Notes under the pieces: generated by a model | Told to the model about the DNA's origin: nothing | The model's input: the letters and a program-made list of their open reading frames with translations, nothing else | The model's database searches: none | Source: Zoogloeaceae bacterium | GTDB taxonomy: Bacteria > Pseudomonadota > Gammaproteobacteria > Burkholderiales > Rhodocyclaceae | Direction: 5' to 3' | Assembly: GCA_031274855.1 (NCBI GenBank) | Contig: JAISPO010000069.1 | Span: forward strand, 1-10,519 | DNA: 10,519 bases | Translations under genes and position numbers: made by a program | Shown here: piece after piece, positions 1 to 6,930 of the stretch | Position numbering within the stretch: the first letter of the stretch is position 1 | Layout: each line of letters starts with the position of its first letter

Positions 1-410
1 TCCTGCATCCCCTTGGGCGTCATCATTTGCGTGCCCGGCGCGATGGCCGACGGCGCGACGCTCTGCCGGTGATGCGGCGTGTTGTCGGGATGCGACATGC
101 GTCCGGCGTGCATGAGCTGAATGAAAATGCGGCCATCCTTGCCGTGCACGGCATCGGCGACTTTCTTCCAGCCTGCGATATGCGCGCCGGTGTAAATGCC
201 CGCCGTGCCCATGTAGCCTTGGGCATCGTCTGAGGGTTGAGTGCCTTCGGTGACGATCAGGCCGACACCGGCGCGTTGCGCGTAGTAAGTGGCTGCCAGA
301 TCGCCCGGCGTACCGTCGAACTGCGCGCGCGAACGAACCATCGGCGCCATGACCAGCCGGTTGCGCAGTGTGTAACGGCCAACGCGGACGGAATCGAACA
401 ATTTATTCAT
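1..410 (-). CDS. Old Yellow Enzyme family ene-reductase (NemA/alkene reductase-like), C-terminal part outside the window
   Basis: Only the first 136 residues are in the window; the frame is open at base 1. The family uses FMN and NAD(P)H to reduce activated C=C bonds (enones, maleimides, some nitro compounds) in the cytoplasm. The protein opens MNKLFDSVRVGRYTLRNRLV, continues with the flavin-site strand MAPMVRSRA (residues 21-29), then YYAQRAGVGLIVTEGTQ (about 42-58), a YTGAHIAGWKKVADAVH helix (about 73-89) and FIQLMHAGRMSHPDN (about 95-109), all in the order expected for the family. Full-length members are about 360 residues, so roughly a third is visible. The start is ATG at 410, with AGGAAA 8 bases upstream. 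Residue 25 is Val where OYE/NemA enzymes usually have Thr and YqjM types Cys, next to the flavin. It lies 81 bases after the efflux operon, so co-transcription is possible. The family is secure; the substrate is unknown. Confidence 0.9.
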   Translation of the reverse strand, partial: MNKLFDSVRVGRYTLRNRLVMAPMVRSRAQFDGTPGDLAATYYAQRAGVGLIVTEGTQPSDDAQGYMGTAGIYTGAHIAGWKKVADAVHGKDGRIFIQLMHAGRMSHPDNTPHHRQSVAPSAIAPGTQMMTPKGMQ

Positions 411-418
411 GATGCGAA

Positions 419-424
419 TTTCCT
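419..424 (-). promoter_or_regulatory. Ribosome binding site of the ene-reductase gene
   Basis: AGGAAA on the minus strand, 8 bases before the ATG at 410. It fixes the start of the partial gene at the left edge. A weak promoter could lie in the same gap, TTGCGT and GATGAT with a 17-base spacer, but the match is poor and read-through from the efflux operon is as likely. Confidence 0.55.
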
Positions 425-491
425 GAAAGTTTGGAGGCGGAATCATCGCCTGTTTCCGGCCAAGACGCAACGCCTCATCAAGTTTTCACGC

Positions 492-1748
492 TCACTCCTG
501 ATGCCACAACTCATGGCTGTCGATCAGCACGCGCAGTTTGGCTTCGTGGGCGTCGGCGCGGGCGCGAAGTTCGGCGAGGGCGGATTCGGCGTCGAGGCGC
601 TCGGCTTGCAGGCGTTCGGTCAGACCGATTTCGCCCAGTTCATGGGCGCGGCGCTGCTTCGCCAGACTGGCGGCGTTGGCGGCGCGGGCGGCATGGGCGG
701 CATGCCATAAATCAATTGCCGCTTGCGCGCGCGTCACGGCCAGATTGGCGGCAAGCGTAATGTCACGCCGCATAGCCTCGGCCTGACTGCGCGCCACATC
801 GGCCACGGCGGCTTCGGCGCGCGCTTCGGCATTGCGCCGGTCACCGCCGAAGGGGATGGTGAGGACAACACCCACGCCGCGCTCCATGCCGCCGCGTTCG
901 CTGAACGTGCGCAGGCCGATGGTCGGATCGGGGCGGCGGTCGGCGCTGGCGCGGCGGGCCAGCGTGTCGTGTTGCGCGGCGGTTTCTTCCAGCGCACCGA
1001 TTTCATGGCTGCGGTCGACAATGCGATCCATCCAGCTTTGCGCCGTGCCGTCGAGCGGGGCCGGTTCGGGCAAAACCGGAGCGTGCGCGGGCACGGGGAT
1101 TTGCGGAAAGCCCACCGTCAGCGCCAAACGGCACGCCAGCACTTCAGCCTCGCCGGTGCGCCATTCGGCCTCGGCGCTGGCCAGCGCGGCGTTCATTTGG
1201 TCGAGTTCGCGCTGCGCCGCGTCGCCGAGCTTGACGCGGCGCGTCAGCGCGGCCTGCTCGCGGGCGAGCGAGTCTTGGCGCTCACGCGCGGTTTGCGCGG
1301 CGGCGGCGGCGCGCAGCCAGTCCATCCAGCGTGTCAGCAGGGTACGCGCAGCTTGATGTTCGGCATCGCCCTGGCGCAACTCGGCGGCTTTGGTTCCATG
1401 CGTGCCGCTTTTGCGGTCAAGCTCAGCCTTGCCCGGCAAACGGATCGGACGCGCGAGTTCCACTTCCCATTCGTTGTAGTAGGCATTGCCGATACCGCCC
1501 GCGCCCCCATCGCCGACGCGGCGGCGCAGTGGCGCAAGCGTCAGTTGTGTTTCGTGCGGGCCGGCTTCAAGCGCGCCCGCTCTCGCGCGGGCCTGCTCTA
1601 CATCGGCGTTGGCGGCGCGGACTTCGGCATAGGCGCTGATCGCGGCCAGCGCCCGATCTTGCGGCGGCAGAAAACCCTGCGCGTATACCGCGTGTACCGG
1701 CAGGCTCGCCGCGAGCAGCGCGGCAAATGCAAGGCAGCGGTTTTTCAC
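492..1748 (-). CDS. TolC/CzcC-family outer-membrane efflux factor
   Basis: Outer-membrane channel subunit of the tripartite metal exporter encoded just upstream. The 418-residue protein has a Sec signal peptide (MKNRCLAFAALLAASLPVHA, probable cleavage after VYA near residue 23) and no lipobox cysteine. Long Ala/Arg/Glu-rich stretches (about 40-70, 130-215, 305-415) match the coiled-coil hairpins of an OEP-fold channel, with two similar halves. The segment RRPDPTIGLRTFSERGG (about 271-287) followed by VGVVLTIPFGGDRR is typical of the second OEP repeat in CzcC-like factors. The length suits the family. The start is GTG at 1748, overlapping the upstream TGA as GTGA and preceded by GGGAGG at 5 bases, which points to translational coupling. 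Members near metal RND pumps are usually called CzcC; specificity lies in the pump, so I give no symbol. Confidence 0.88.
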   Translation of the reverse strand: MKNRCLAFAALLAASLPVHAVYAQGFLPPQDRALAAISAYAEVRAANADVEQARARAGALEAGPHETQLTLAPLRRRVGDGGAGGIGNAYYNEWEVELARPIRLPGKAELDRKSGTHGTKAAELRQGDAEHQAARTLLTRWMDWLRAAAAAQTARERQDSLAREQAALTRRVKLGDAAQRELDQMNAALASAEAEWRTGEAEVLACRLALTVGFPQIPVPAHAPVLPEPAPLDGTAQSWMDRIVDRSHEIGALEETAAQHDTLARRASADRRPDPTIGLRTFSERGGMERGVGVVLTIPFGGDRRNAEARAEAAVADVARSQAEAMRRDITLAANLAVTRAQAAIDLWHAAHAARAANAASLAKQRRAHELGEIGLTERLQAERLDAESALAELRARADAHEAKLRVLIDSHELWHQE

Positions 1749-2053
1749 ATGAGCCTCCCGAAATCTTCGACCGGCTCAGTCCACCAGAGCAGCGCCTTTT
1801 GGCGCACATGCGGGCGCAGCAATTCAATGACCTGCGCCACGGCCTCTTTGGGCAGCACCATCCACACGACGCGGCGCTCAATGCGCCCGCGCACCTGCTC
1901 GCGGGGCGAGGCATGGGTGAAGTCACTGCTGTGCCCTTCGGCCTTGAACAGCGTGAAGCCCGGCAATGGGGGCGAATGCTCAATCAGCACCGAAGTCACT
2001 TCGGCTTCGTGAGCGGCGGCGAAAATCAAGGTCAGGCGGCGTAGTTCAGTCAT
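1745..2053 (-). CDS. DUF3240 family protein (PII-like fold), metal-efflux operon accessory
   Basis: A 102-residue cytosolic protein with no signal peptide or membrane segment. It opens MTELRRLTLIFAAAHEAEVT and carries the family pattern GFTLFKAEGHSSD (32-44), REQVRGRIERRVVW (51-64) and a C-terminal WWTEPVEDFGRL. From recall, DUF3240 proteins have a ferredoxin-like, PII/CutA-type trimeric fold and are often encoded inside heavy-metal RND operons; a sensing or regulatory role is assumed there but not shown. Here the gene is sandwiched between pump and outer-membrane factor, overlapping both by 4 bases (ATGA with the pump, GTGA with the channel gene), so its expression is probably coupled to them. 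The frame stays open upstream to 2410, but that part is a shadow of the pump gene. The ribosome site before ATG 2053 is weak (GGAAAA), consistent with coupling. Confidence 0.82.
   Translation of the reverse strand: MTELRRLTLIFAAAHEAEVTSVLIEHSPPLPGFTLFKAEGHSSDFTHASPREQVRGRIERRVVWMVLPKEAVAQVIELLRPHVRQKALLWWTEPVEDFGRLM
1754..1759 (-). promoter_or_regulatory. Ribosome binding site deciding the GTG start of the outer-membrane factor
   Basis: GGGAGG lies 5 bases before the GTG at 1748, inside the last codons of the DUF3240 gene. The nearby ATG at 1750 is the last codon of that gene and is followed directly by TGA, so GTG is the only sensible start. Confidence 0.7.
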
Positions 2054-5000
2054 GATGCATTTTCCGTCAAGCCGAAACGGCGATAAAGCAGCGGCATCAA
2101 TAGCAGCGTCAGCGCGGTCGAACTGACCAGACCGCCGATCACCACAATGGCCAGAGGCCGCTGGATTTCGGAACCCGGGCCGCTGGCCAGCAGCAGCGGA
2201 ATCAGGCCCAGCGCGGTAATGTTGGCAGTCATCAGCACGGGCCGCAGCCGTCTTCGCGCGCCTTCGCGCACCACATAGTCGATATCGTGGCCCTGCTCGT
2301 ACAGGTAGTTGAAGTAGTCCACCAGCACCAGTCCGTTGAGTACGGCAATGCCCAGCAGCGCGATGAAACCGATGGACGCCGGTACCGACAGGTATTGTCC
2401 CGAAAACCACAGCGCGATCAGCCCGCCCACCATCGCGAACGGGACGTTGCCCAGAATCAGCAGCGACTGGCGCAGCGAGCGGAAGGTGGTGAACAGCACG
2501 AGGAGAATCAGCCCAAGCGCCACCGGTATCACCAGACCGAGCCGCGCCGCCGCCCGTTGCTGGTTCTCGAACTGGCCGCCCCAGGCGATGCGGTAACCCG
2601 CAGGCAAAGGCACATCGCGCGCGATGGCCTCGCGCGCTTCGTCGACGAACCCCACCAGATCGCGGCCTTCGACATTGTTCTGAATGAGCACGAAGCGCGA
2701 GCCGTTTTCGTGATTAATGCGCACCGGGCCGGAGACGGATTTGAACGTGGCCAGCGCGGCAAGCGACGCCCGACTGCCATCGGCCACCGCCAGCGGCAGG
2801 CGTTCAAAAGCGTCGGCGTCGCCACGCAAAGGCGCTTCGCCGCGCACCAGAATCGGAATGCGCCGGTCGGGTTTGACCACCTGTCCGGCGGGAATGCCCT
2901 CAATCTGGGCGCGTAATTCGTCCTGCACGGCGGCCACGTCCAGCCCCGCGCGTCCGGCGGCCTGCGCGTCGAGCACTACGCGCAGAAACTGTACGCCGCC
3001 GCCCGCCTGCGTAATCACATCCTGCGCGCCGCGCACTTTGCCGATCACGGCGGCGATGCGCGTGCCCAGATCGTCGAGTGTCGCCAGATCGGGGCCGAAT
3101 ACTTTGATGGCGACATCGCCGCGGCTGCCGGTCAGCATTTCCGCCACGCGCATTTCAATCGGCTGCGTGAAGCCGATTTCCAGACCCGGAAAGCCCTCGG
3201 CCACCTTGCGCAATTCATCGGCCAGCCATTCCTTGTCGCTGCGCCGCCACTCCGATTTTGGCTTGAGTTGCAGGAACAGATCGGTCTCGTTCAGCCCCAT
3301 CGGATCGAGGCCCAGTTCGTCCGAGCCGAGCCGCCCGACTACCTGCTTCACTTCGGGCACCCTGTCGAGCACGGCGCGTTGCAGGGCAAGGTCGCGGTCG
3401 CGCGAGCTTGCCAGACTGATCGAGGGCAGCTTGACCAGTTGCATCAGCAAATCGCCCTCATCCATCGTCGGCATGAAGGCTTTGCCGATGCCCAGATAAG
3501 CCCCAACGCCGAGCAGCAGCGCCACGCCCGCCGCCGCGATGGTGTGGCGCGGGCGGCGCAACGCGGCATCGAGCAGGGGCGGATAGAGGCGGTCGAGCTG
3601 GCGCATCAGCCAAGGCTCGGCGTGCGCTTTTTCCTTGAGCAGCCAGGACGCGAGCACCGGCACCAGCGTGAGCGAAAGCAGCAGCGACCCCGCGAGCGCG
3701 AACACAATGGTCAGCGCCACCGGCGCGAACAGCTTGCCTTCCAGCCCTTCCAGCGTGAGCAGCGGCAGGAACACAAGACAGATGATGAGAATGCCCGACG
3801 CGACCGGCACGGCCACCTCGCGCGCGGCCGCGTAGACGCGATGCAGGCGCGGCAGCCCCGCGCCGGGTAAATGCGGATCGAGCCGGCTGACCGTGTTCTC
3901 GACCACCACTACCGCCGCGTCGACCAGCATACCGACCGCAATCGCCAATCCGCCCAGACTCATCAAATTGGCGCTCATGCCGGTCAGCCGCATCATCAGA
4001 AAAGTGAATAGCGCCGCGAACGGCAAAATCATGGCGACCACCAGCGCGGCGCGGACTTCGCCCAGAAACAGGAATAGCAGCAGCACCACGAGCACCGTGG
4101 CCTCAATCAGCGCGTGCGTGACGGTGCTGACTGCGCGTTCGATCAGCAAGCTGCGGTCGTAAAAGACATTGATCTCGACGCCTGCGGGCAGGCTGGGCTG
4201 CAACTCGTCCAGCCGCTCGCGCACCGCCGTCACCAACTGCCCCGCGTTGGCTCCGCGCAGCGCGACGACAATGCCCTGAACCGCTTCGCCCGTGCCGTTG
4301 CGCGTCACCGCGCCGTAGCGGGTGAGCGCGTCGACGCGCACCTCGGCCACATCGCGCACGCGCACCACTTCGCCATTGGCGCGGCGCGTCAGCACGATTT
4401 CGCCCAAATCGTCAGGGGTATGAATCGCGCCCTCGGCCCGCACGATGACCGCCAGTTCGCCCGCGTCGAGCCGGCCCGCGCCATCGTTGCGGTTATTGCG
4501 CCCGATGGCCTCGGCCAGCCCGCGGAAAGACAGGCCCGCCGCCGATAGTTTGGCGCGGTCGGGAATGACCGCGAAGCTCGCCACTTCGCCGCCGAGCGCA
4601 TTCACGTCGGCCACGCCCGGAATGGTGCGTAACGCCGGACGCAGCGTCCAGTCGAGCAAGGCGCGACGCGCGGCCAGATCGAGGCCGCCGCCTTCAATGG
4701 TGAACATCAGCACATCCGACAGCGGCGTCGAAATCGGCGCCAGCCCGCCGTCAATGCCATCGGGCAAGTTCTGCTGCACGCTCGCGTAACGTTCGGCGAC
4801 CTGCTGACGCGCCCAGTAAATATCGGTGCCTTCGGTGAAGTCGATGGTGATGTCGGCAATCGCGTACTTGGCGGTCGAGCGCAGAATGGCCGCATGAGGC
4901 AGGCCCAGTAATTCCATTTCGAGCGGTACGATCACGCGCGACTCAACCTCCTCAGGCGTCATGCCCGGCGCTTTGAGAATCAGTTTGACCTGCGCGGGCG

Positions 5001-5127
5001 CAATGTCGGGATAGGCGTCAATCGGCAACGCGCGGTAGGCAAACACGCCCGCCAGCGCCAGCGCCAGCGCGGCCACCAGCGTCAACAGGCGTTGCGTCAA
5101 CGAAAATTCGACGAGACGGATCAGCAT
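2050..5127 (-). CDS. Heavy-metal efflux RND transporter (CzcA/CusA family, HME-RND)
   Basis: Inner-membrane proton/metal antiporter driving the tripartite pump; 1025 residues, the usual length. The N-terminal helix (about 12-30) leads into RALPIDAYPDIAPAQV and KAPGMTPEEVESRVIVPLE, hallmarks of the HME branch, then GLPHAAILRSTAKYAIADI. TM4 carries GMLVDAAVVVVEN (399-411) with D403 and E410 as likely proton-relay residues; the extra Asp of CzcA is Ala397. The second half starts around 525 with FMPTMDEGDLLMQL (551-564). By eye, the three CusA periplasmic methionines correspond to A581, E614 and E663, and the TM10 segment reads GIAVLNGLVLVDYFNYL, where CusA has Glu. This favours a divalent cation (Zn, Co, Cd, Ni) over Cu/Ag, as inference from recalled sequences. 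Start ATG 5127 follows the membrane-fusion gene by 11 bases, with a GGGGAA ribosome site; the stop overlaps the DUF3240 start. Confidence 0.95.
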   Translation of the reverse strand: MLIRLVEFSLTQRLLTLVAALALALAGVFAYRALPIDAYPDIAPAQVKLILKAPGMTPEEVESRVIVPLEMELLGLPHAAILRSTAKYAIADITIDFTEGTDIYWARQQVAERYASVQQNLPDGIDGGLAPISTPLSDVLMFTIEGGGLDLAARRALLDWTLRPALRTIPGVADVNALGGEVASFAVIPDRAKLSAAGLSFRGLAEAIGRNNRNDGAGRLDAGELAVIVRAEGAIHTPDDLGEIVLTRRANGEVVRVRDVAEVRVDALTRYGAVTRNGTGEAVQGIVVALRGANAGQLVTAVRERLDELQPSLPAGVEINVFYDRSLLIERAVSTVTHALIEATVLVVLLLFLFLGEVRAALVVAMILPFAALFTFLMMRLTGMSANLMSLGGLAIAVGMLVDAAVVVVENTVSRLDPHLPGAGLPRLHRVYAAAREVAVPVASGILIICLVFLPLLTLEGLEGKLFAPVALTIVFALAGSLLLSLTLVPVLASWLLKEKAHAEPWLMRQLDRLYPPLLDAALRRPRHTIAAAGVALLLGVGAYLGIGKAFMPTMDEGDLLMQLVKLPSISLASSRDRDLALQRAVLDRVPEVKQVVGRLGSDELGLDPMGLNETDLFLQLKPKSEWRRSDKEWLADELRKVAEGFPGLEIGFTQPIEMRVAEMLTGSRGDVAIKVFGPDLATLDDLGTRIAAVIGKVRGAQDVITQAGGGVQFLRVVLDAQAAGRAGLDVAAVQDELRAQIEGIPAGQVVKPDRRIPILVRGEAPLRGDADAFERLPLAVADGSRASLAALATFKSVSGPVRINHENGSRFVLIQNNVEGRDLVGFVDEAREAIARDVPLPAGYRIAWGGQFENQQRAAARLGLVIPVALGLILLVLFTTFRSLRQSLLILGNVPFAMVGGLIALWFSGQYLSVPASIGFIALLGIAVLNGLVLVDYFNYLYEQGHDIDYVVREGARRRLRPVLMTANITALGLIPLLLASGPGSEIQRPLAIVVIGGLVSSTALTLLLMPLLYRRFGLTENAS

Positions 5128-5138
5128 GGTTCCCCGCC

Positions 5139-6224
5139 TTACTGGTTCAGCAGTTGCCGCAAGGCGCTTGCGCCGCTGACAACCGCCATCGCGCCAGGCT
5201 CAATCGCGCCGCGCACAATGGCGATCTCGCCATCTGTCGCCAGCCGCTCGACCGGCACGGCGACGTAGCGGTCGCCCTCGGCGATAAAAATCAACGCGCG
5301 CTCGCCATCGGCCAGCAGCGCCGCGACCGGCACGCGCAACGCGCCAGCAGGCACGGGTAATTCCAGCCGCACGTTAGTGCGCTGACCGGGCAGCCAGCGC
5401 GTGCCCGTGGGCAGATGCGCACGCAAGCGCACGCTCTGGCTGTCGGCTTCGGTTGCGCCGGCCACCGCGACGACGCGGCCAGACGCGCCATCATCCATCT
5501 GCACCGTCAAACCGGGCGCATAGCTGGCACGATAAGCCACGGGCGCTTGTACGAGCACATCAACGCTGTCATCGGCGCTCAACAAAAAGGCCGGTTCGAA
5601 CGCGCCCACCACCTGCCCCGGCGCAATCAGACGGCGCAATACGCGGCTGGCGCGGTTCGCGCTGACGCCCACCGGCGCGCGTAATTCGTACACGCCCGCC
5701 GCCGCGTCCGCCGCGACGGCCACGCCCGCAAGCGCCCCACGTGCCTGCGTCAGCCGCGCCTGCGCATCCGCCGCGCGGGCGCGGCTCTCATCGGCGCGGG
5801 CGCGGGCGATGATGCCCTCGGCAAGCAGGGTGGCATCGCGTCCAGATTGTGTCTGCGCCAGCGCCGCCTCGTTGCTGATACGGTCGAAATCGGCTTTGGC
5901 GGCCAAAAAATCCCGGCTTTGCACACGCGCCAGCGGCGCGCCTGCCCGCACCGTCGCGCCCTCGTCCGCCACAACGCTGACAACCACGCCCGCAAACGGC
6001 GTGCTGACTGTATGGCTCTTGTCAATCGGCGCGATCACCTGCGCGGGCAAACGTGTCAGCGGCAAAGCCGAAGCCGCCGTCACCGGCTCGGCGCGTATCG
6101 CCAAATTCTGCGCCTGCGCAGCCTCCAGCCGCACCTCAGCCGCCTGCGCGATACCTGCGCCCGCCAGCAAAATCACCAGCGCGCCGCAAGTACGCCAGCG
6201 CCGAAACAGGGAAAAATCAACCAT
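5139..6224 (-). CDS. Periplasmic membrane-fusion protein (CzcB/CusB/HlyD family) of the metal efflux pump
   Basis: Adaptor linking the RND pump to the outer-membrane channel across the periplasm. With the ATG at 6224 the protein has 361 residues and a clean Sec signal peptide (FRRWR, then a hydrophobic core, cleavage near AQA|AEV at about 28). Next come the barrel-sandwich half VSTPFAGVVVSVVADEGATV with GAPLARVQS (about 73-103), an alanine-rich helical hairpin (about 105-170), the second half YELRAPVGV and LIAPGQVV (179-206), a beta-barrel (about 215-290) and LRVPVAALL (296-304) into the membrane-proximal domain. There is no Met-rich or His-rich metal-binding N-terminus. A longer reading from 6299 adds 25 residues in front of the signal peptide and would cover the best -10 candidate (6257-6262), so I rejected it. 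First gene of the efflux operon; the pump follows after 11 bases. Confidence 0.9.
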   Translation of the reverse strand: MVDFSLFRRWRTCGALVILLAGAGIAQAAEVRLEAAQAQNLAIRAEPVTAASALPLTRLPAQVIAPIDKSHTVSTPFAGVVVSVVADEGATVRAGAPLARVQSRDFLAAKADFDRISNEAALAQTQSGRDATLLAEGIIARARADESRARAADAQARLTQARGALAGVAVAADAAAGVYELRAPVGVSANRASRVLRRLIAPGQVVGAFEPAFLLSADDSVDVLVQAPVAYRASYAPGLTVQMDDGASGRVVAVAGATEADSQSVRLRAHLPTGTRWLPGQRTNVRLELPVPAGALRVPVAALLADGERALIFIAEGDRYVAVPVERLATDGEIAIVRGAIEPGAMAVVSGASALRQLLNQ

Positions 6225-6300
6225 GCCATCACCAAAGATGAGTTCGTAAGCTAATAATGATATCGCCCGTAGCTTAGGAAAACCTTTAGACACGGACACT
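6225..6300 (-). promoter_or_regulatory. Probable promoter region of the metal efflux operon
   Basis: The best element is a minus-strand TATCAT at 6257-6262 (5 of 6 to the sigma-70 -10), which would start transcription near 6250 and give a leader of about 25 bases before the ATG at 6224. No good -35 lies 16-19 bases upstream, which would fit a promoter that needs an activator. I see no clean dyad that names a regulator (MerR type or CusR/CzcR type), and no regulator gene is encoded nearby. Confidence 0.3.
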
Positions 6301-6309
6301 GAACTGATC

Positions 6310-6327
6310 CGCCCCCTGAACGGGGCG
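6310..6327. repeat. Small GC hairpin between the efflux promoter and the histone terminator
   Basis: Inverted repeat CGCCCC / GGGGCG with a 6-base loop. There is no T-run on either strand after it, so it is not an intrinsic terminator by itself. It could be an operator or just GC-rich chance. Confidence 0.35.
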
Positions 6328-6341
6328 CTCTGGAAGGCAAA

Positions 6342-6359
6342 TTCGAGGTGGCCCTCGAA
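6342..6359 (-). repeat. Perfect 7-bp hairpin just after the histone gene terminator
   Basis: TTCGAGG / CCTCGAA with a 4-base loop. On the minus strand it follows the main terminator within 3 bases and is followed by only three T (after AA), so it may be a back-up or RNA-stabilising structure rather than a full terminator. Confidence 0.45.
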
Positions 6360-6360
6360 A

Positions 6361-6392
6361 AGAAAAACGGCGGCTACGTCATGCAGCCGCCG
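6361..6392 (-). terminator. Intrinsic (Rho-independent) terminator after the histone H1-like gene
   Basis: On the minus strand an 8-bp GC-rich stem, CGGCGGCT / AGCCGCCG with a 9-base loop (6368-6392), is followed at once by TTTTTCTTTT (6358-6367). It sits 86 bases after the stop codon of the histone-like gene and before the efflux promoter. It therefore separates the two transcription units, which run in the same direction. Confidence 0.85.
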
Positions 6393-6394
6393 AG

Positions 6395-6482
6395 CCTGAT
6401 TGGGGAACCCTTGAGAAATCGGGCAACGGCAACTCGAAAGCCGCCGCCGCCCTTTTGGGAAACTCCCAACTCGCCAATCAGG
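6395..6482. repeat. 9-bp inverted repeat flanking the 3' untranslated region of the histone-like gene
   Basis: CCTGATTGG at 6395-6403 and its exact complement CCAATCAGG at 6474-6482, 70 bases apart; the right arm covers the stop codon. A smaller stem, TTGGGA / TCCCAA at 6455-6460 and 6464-6469, lies inside. Together with the terminator this would fold the whole 3' untranslated region into a closed structure, possibly protecting the message from 3' decay (inference). Confidence 0.45.
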
Positions 6483-6924
6483 ACGGACGCGAGCCCGTCG
6501 GGAACGGCCATGCAGCCGCGGGATTCAGCGAGGACTTCAGGCCAGGCGCCGCAGCGGTCGAGGGAGCAGCAGGCGCCGAGAAGGGCTTGGCAACTGGCTT
6601 CTTCGCAGCAGGCTTTTTCGCAGCAGGCTTTTTAGCCGCAGGCTTTTTCGCAGCCGGTTTCTTGGCGGCGGGTTTCTTTGCGGCAGGCTTCTTCGCGGCG
6701 GGCTTCTTGACCGCTACTTTTTTCGCAGCAGGCTTCTTCGCTGCAACTTTTTTCGCGGCGGGCTTCTTGGCCGCTACTTTTTTCACGGCGGGCTTCTTGG
6801 CCGCAACTTTCTTCGCAGCCGGCTTCTTGGCCGCTACTTTTTTCACAGCGGGCTTCTTCGCAGCAGCCTTCTTGGCGGCAGGTTTCTTAGCCGCGGGTTT
6901 CTTGGCTTTCTTTTGTTCAGCCAT
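6478..6924 (-). CDS. Histone H1-like (AlgP/HctB-type) lysine-rich DNA-binding protein
   Basis: A 148-residue, extremely basic protein that should coat or compact DNA non-specifically, in the way of eukaryotic H1 tails. After MAEQKKA (1-7) come 21 uninterrupted pentads of the KKPAA type (8-112; variants KKVAA, KKPAV, KKAAA, KKVAV, KKPVA), then a non-repeated tail KPFSAPAAPSTAAAPG and LNPAAAWPFPTGSRPS. I recall this last motif as conserved at the end of betaproteobacterial H1-like proteins, so the gene looks intact. No globular domain is present. The start is ATG 6924 with GGAGG 6 bases upstream; an extension to 6975 adds only a hydrophobic, unlikely leader. It is a single-gene unit ending at the terminator near 6392. 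The run of proline-spaced Lys pairs forbids a stable helix and suits minor-groove binding (family knowledge). Pseudomonas AlgP is a similar repeat protein, but orthology is not claimed. Confidence 0.9.
   Translation of the reverse strand: MAEQKKAKKPAAKKPAAKKAAAKKPAVKKVAAKKPAAKKVAAKKPAVKKVAAKKPAAKKVAAKKPAAKKVAVKKPAAKKPAAKKPAAKKPAAKKPAAKKPAAKKPAAKKPVAKPFSAPAAPSTAAAPGLKSSLNPAAAWPFPTGSRPS
6589..6903 (-). repeat. 315-bp in-frame tandem repeat coding for 21 KKPAA-type pentads
   Basis: The basic unit is 15 bases. Pentads 4-13 alternate KKPAx and KKVAx, giving a 30-base period. At DNA level parts repeat every 60 bases: the 20 bases at 6761-6780 recur exactly at 6821-6840, both followed by TTTCAC. 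Such an array can gain or lose units by slippage or recombination without shifting frame. It is coding and has no unique spacers, so it is not a CRISPR array. Confidence 0.9.
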
Positions 6925-6930
6925 GGTGAA

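Noticed and set aside
723..2012. A 429-codon plus-strand open frame opposite the outer-membrane factor and DUF3240 genes
   Set aside because: Shadow of the minus-strand genes; Arg/Gly/Ala-rich product without motifs.
2054..2410. Upstream extension of the DUF3240 frame to 221 codons
   Set aside because: The extra part lies wholly inside the pump gene in another frame, and the DUF3240 homology begins at ATG 2053.
6225..6299. N-terminal extension of the membrane-fusion protein by 25 residues
   Set aside because: It would bury the signal peptide and cover the best -10 element; the start at 6224 places the signal peptide at the N-terminus.
6589..6903. Regular repeats that could suggest a CRISPR array
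   Set aside because: Units are 15 bases, contiguous, in frame and without unique spacers; this is a protein repeat.
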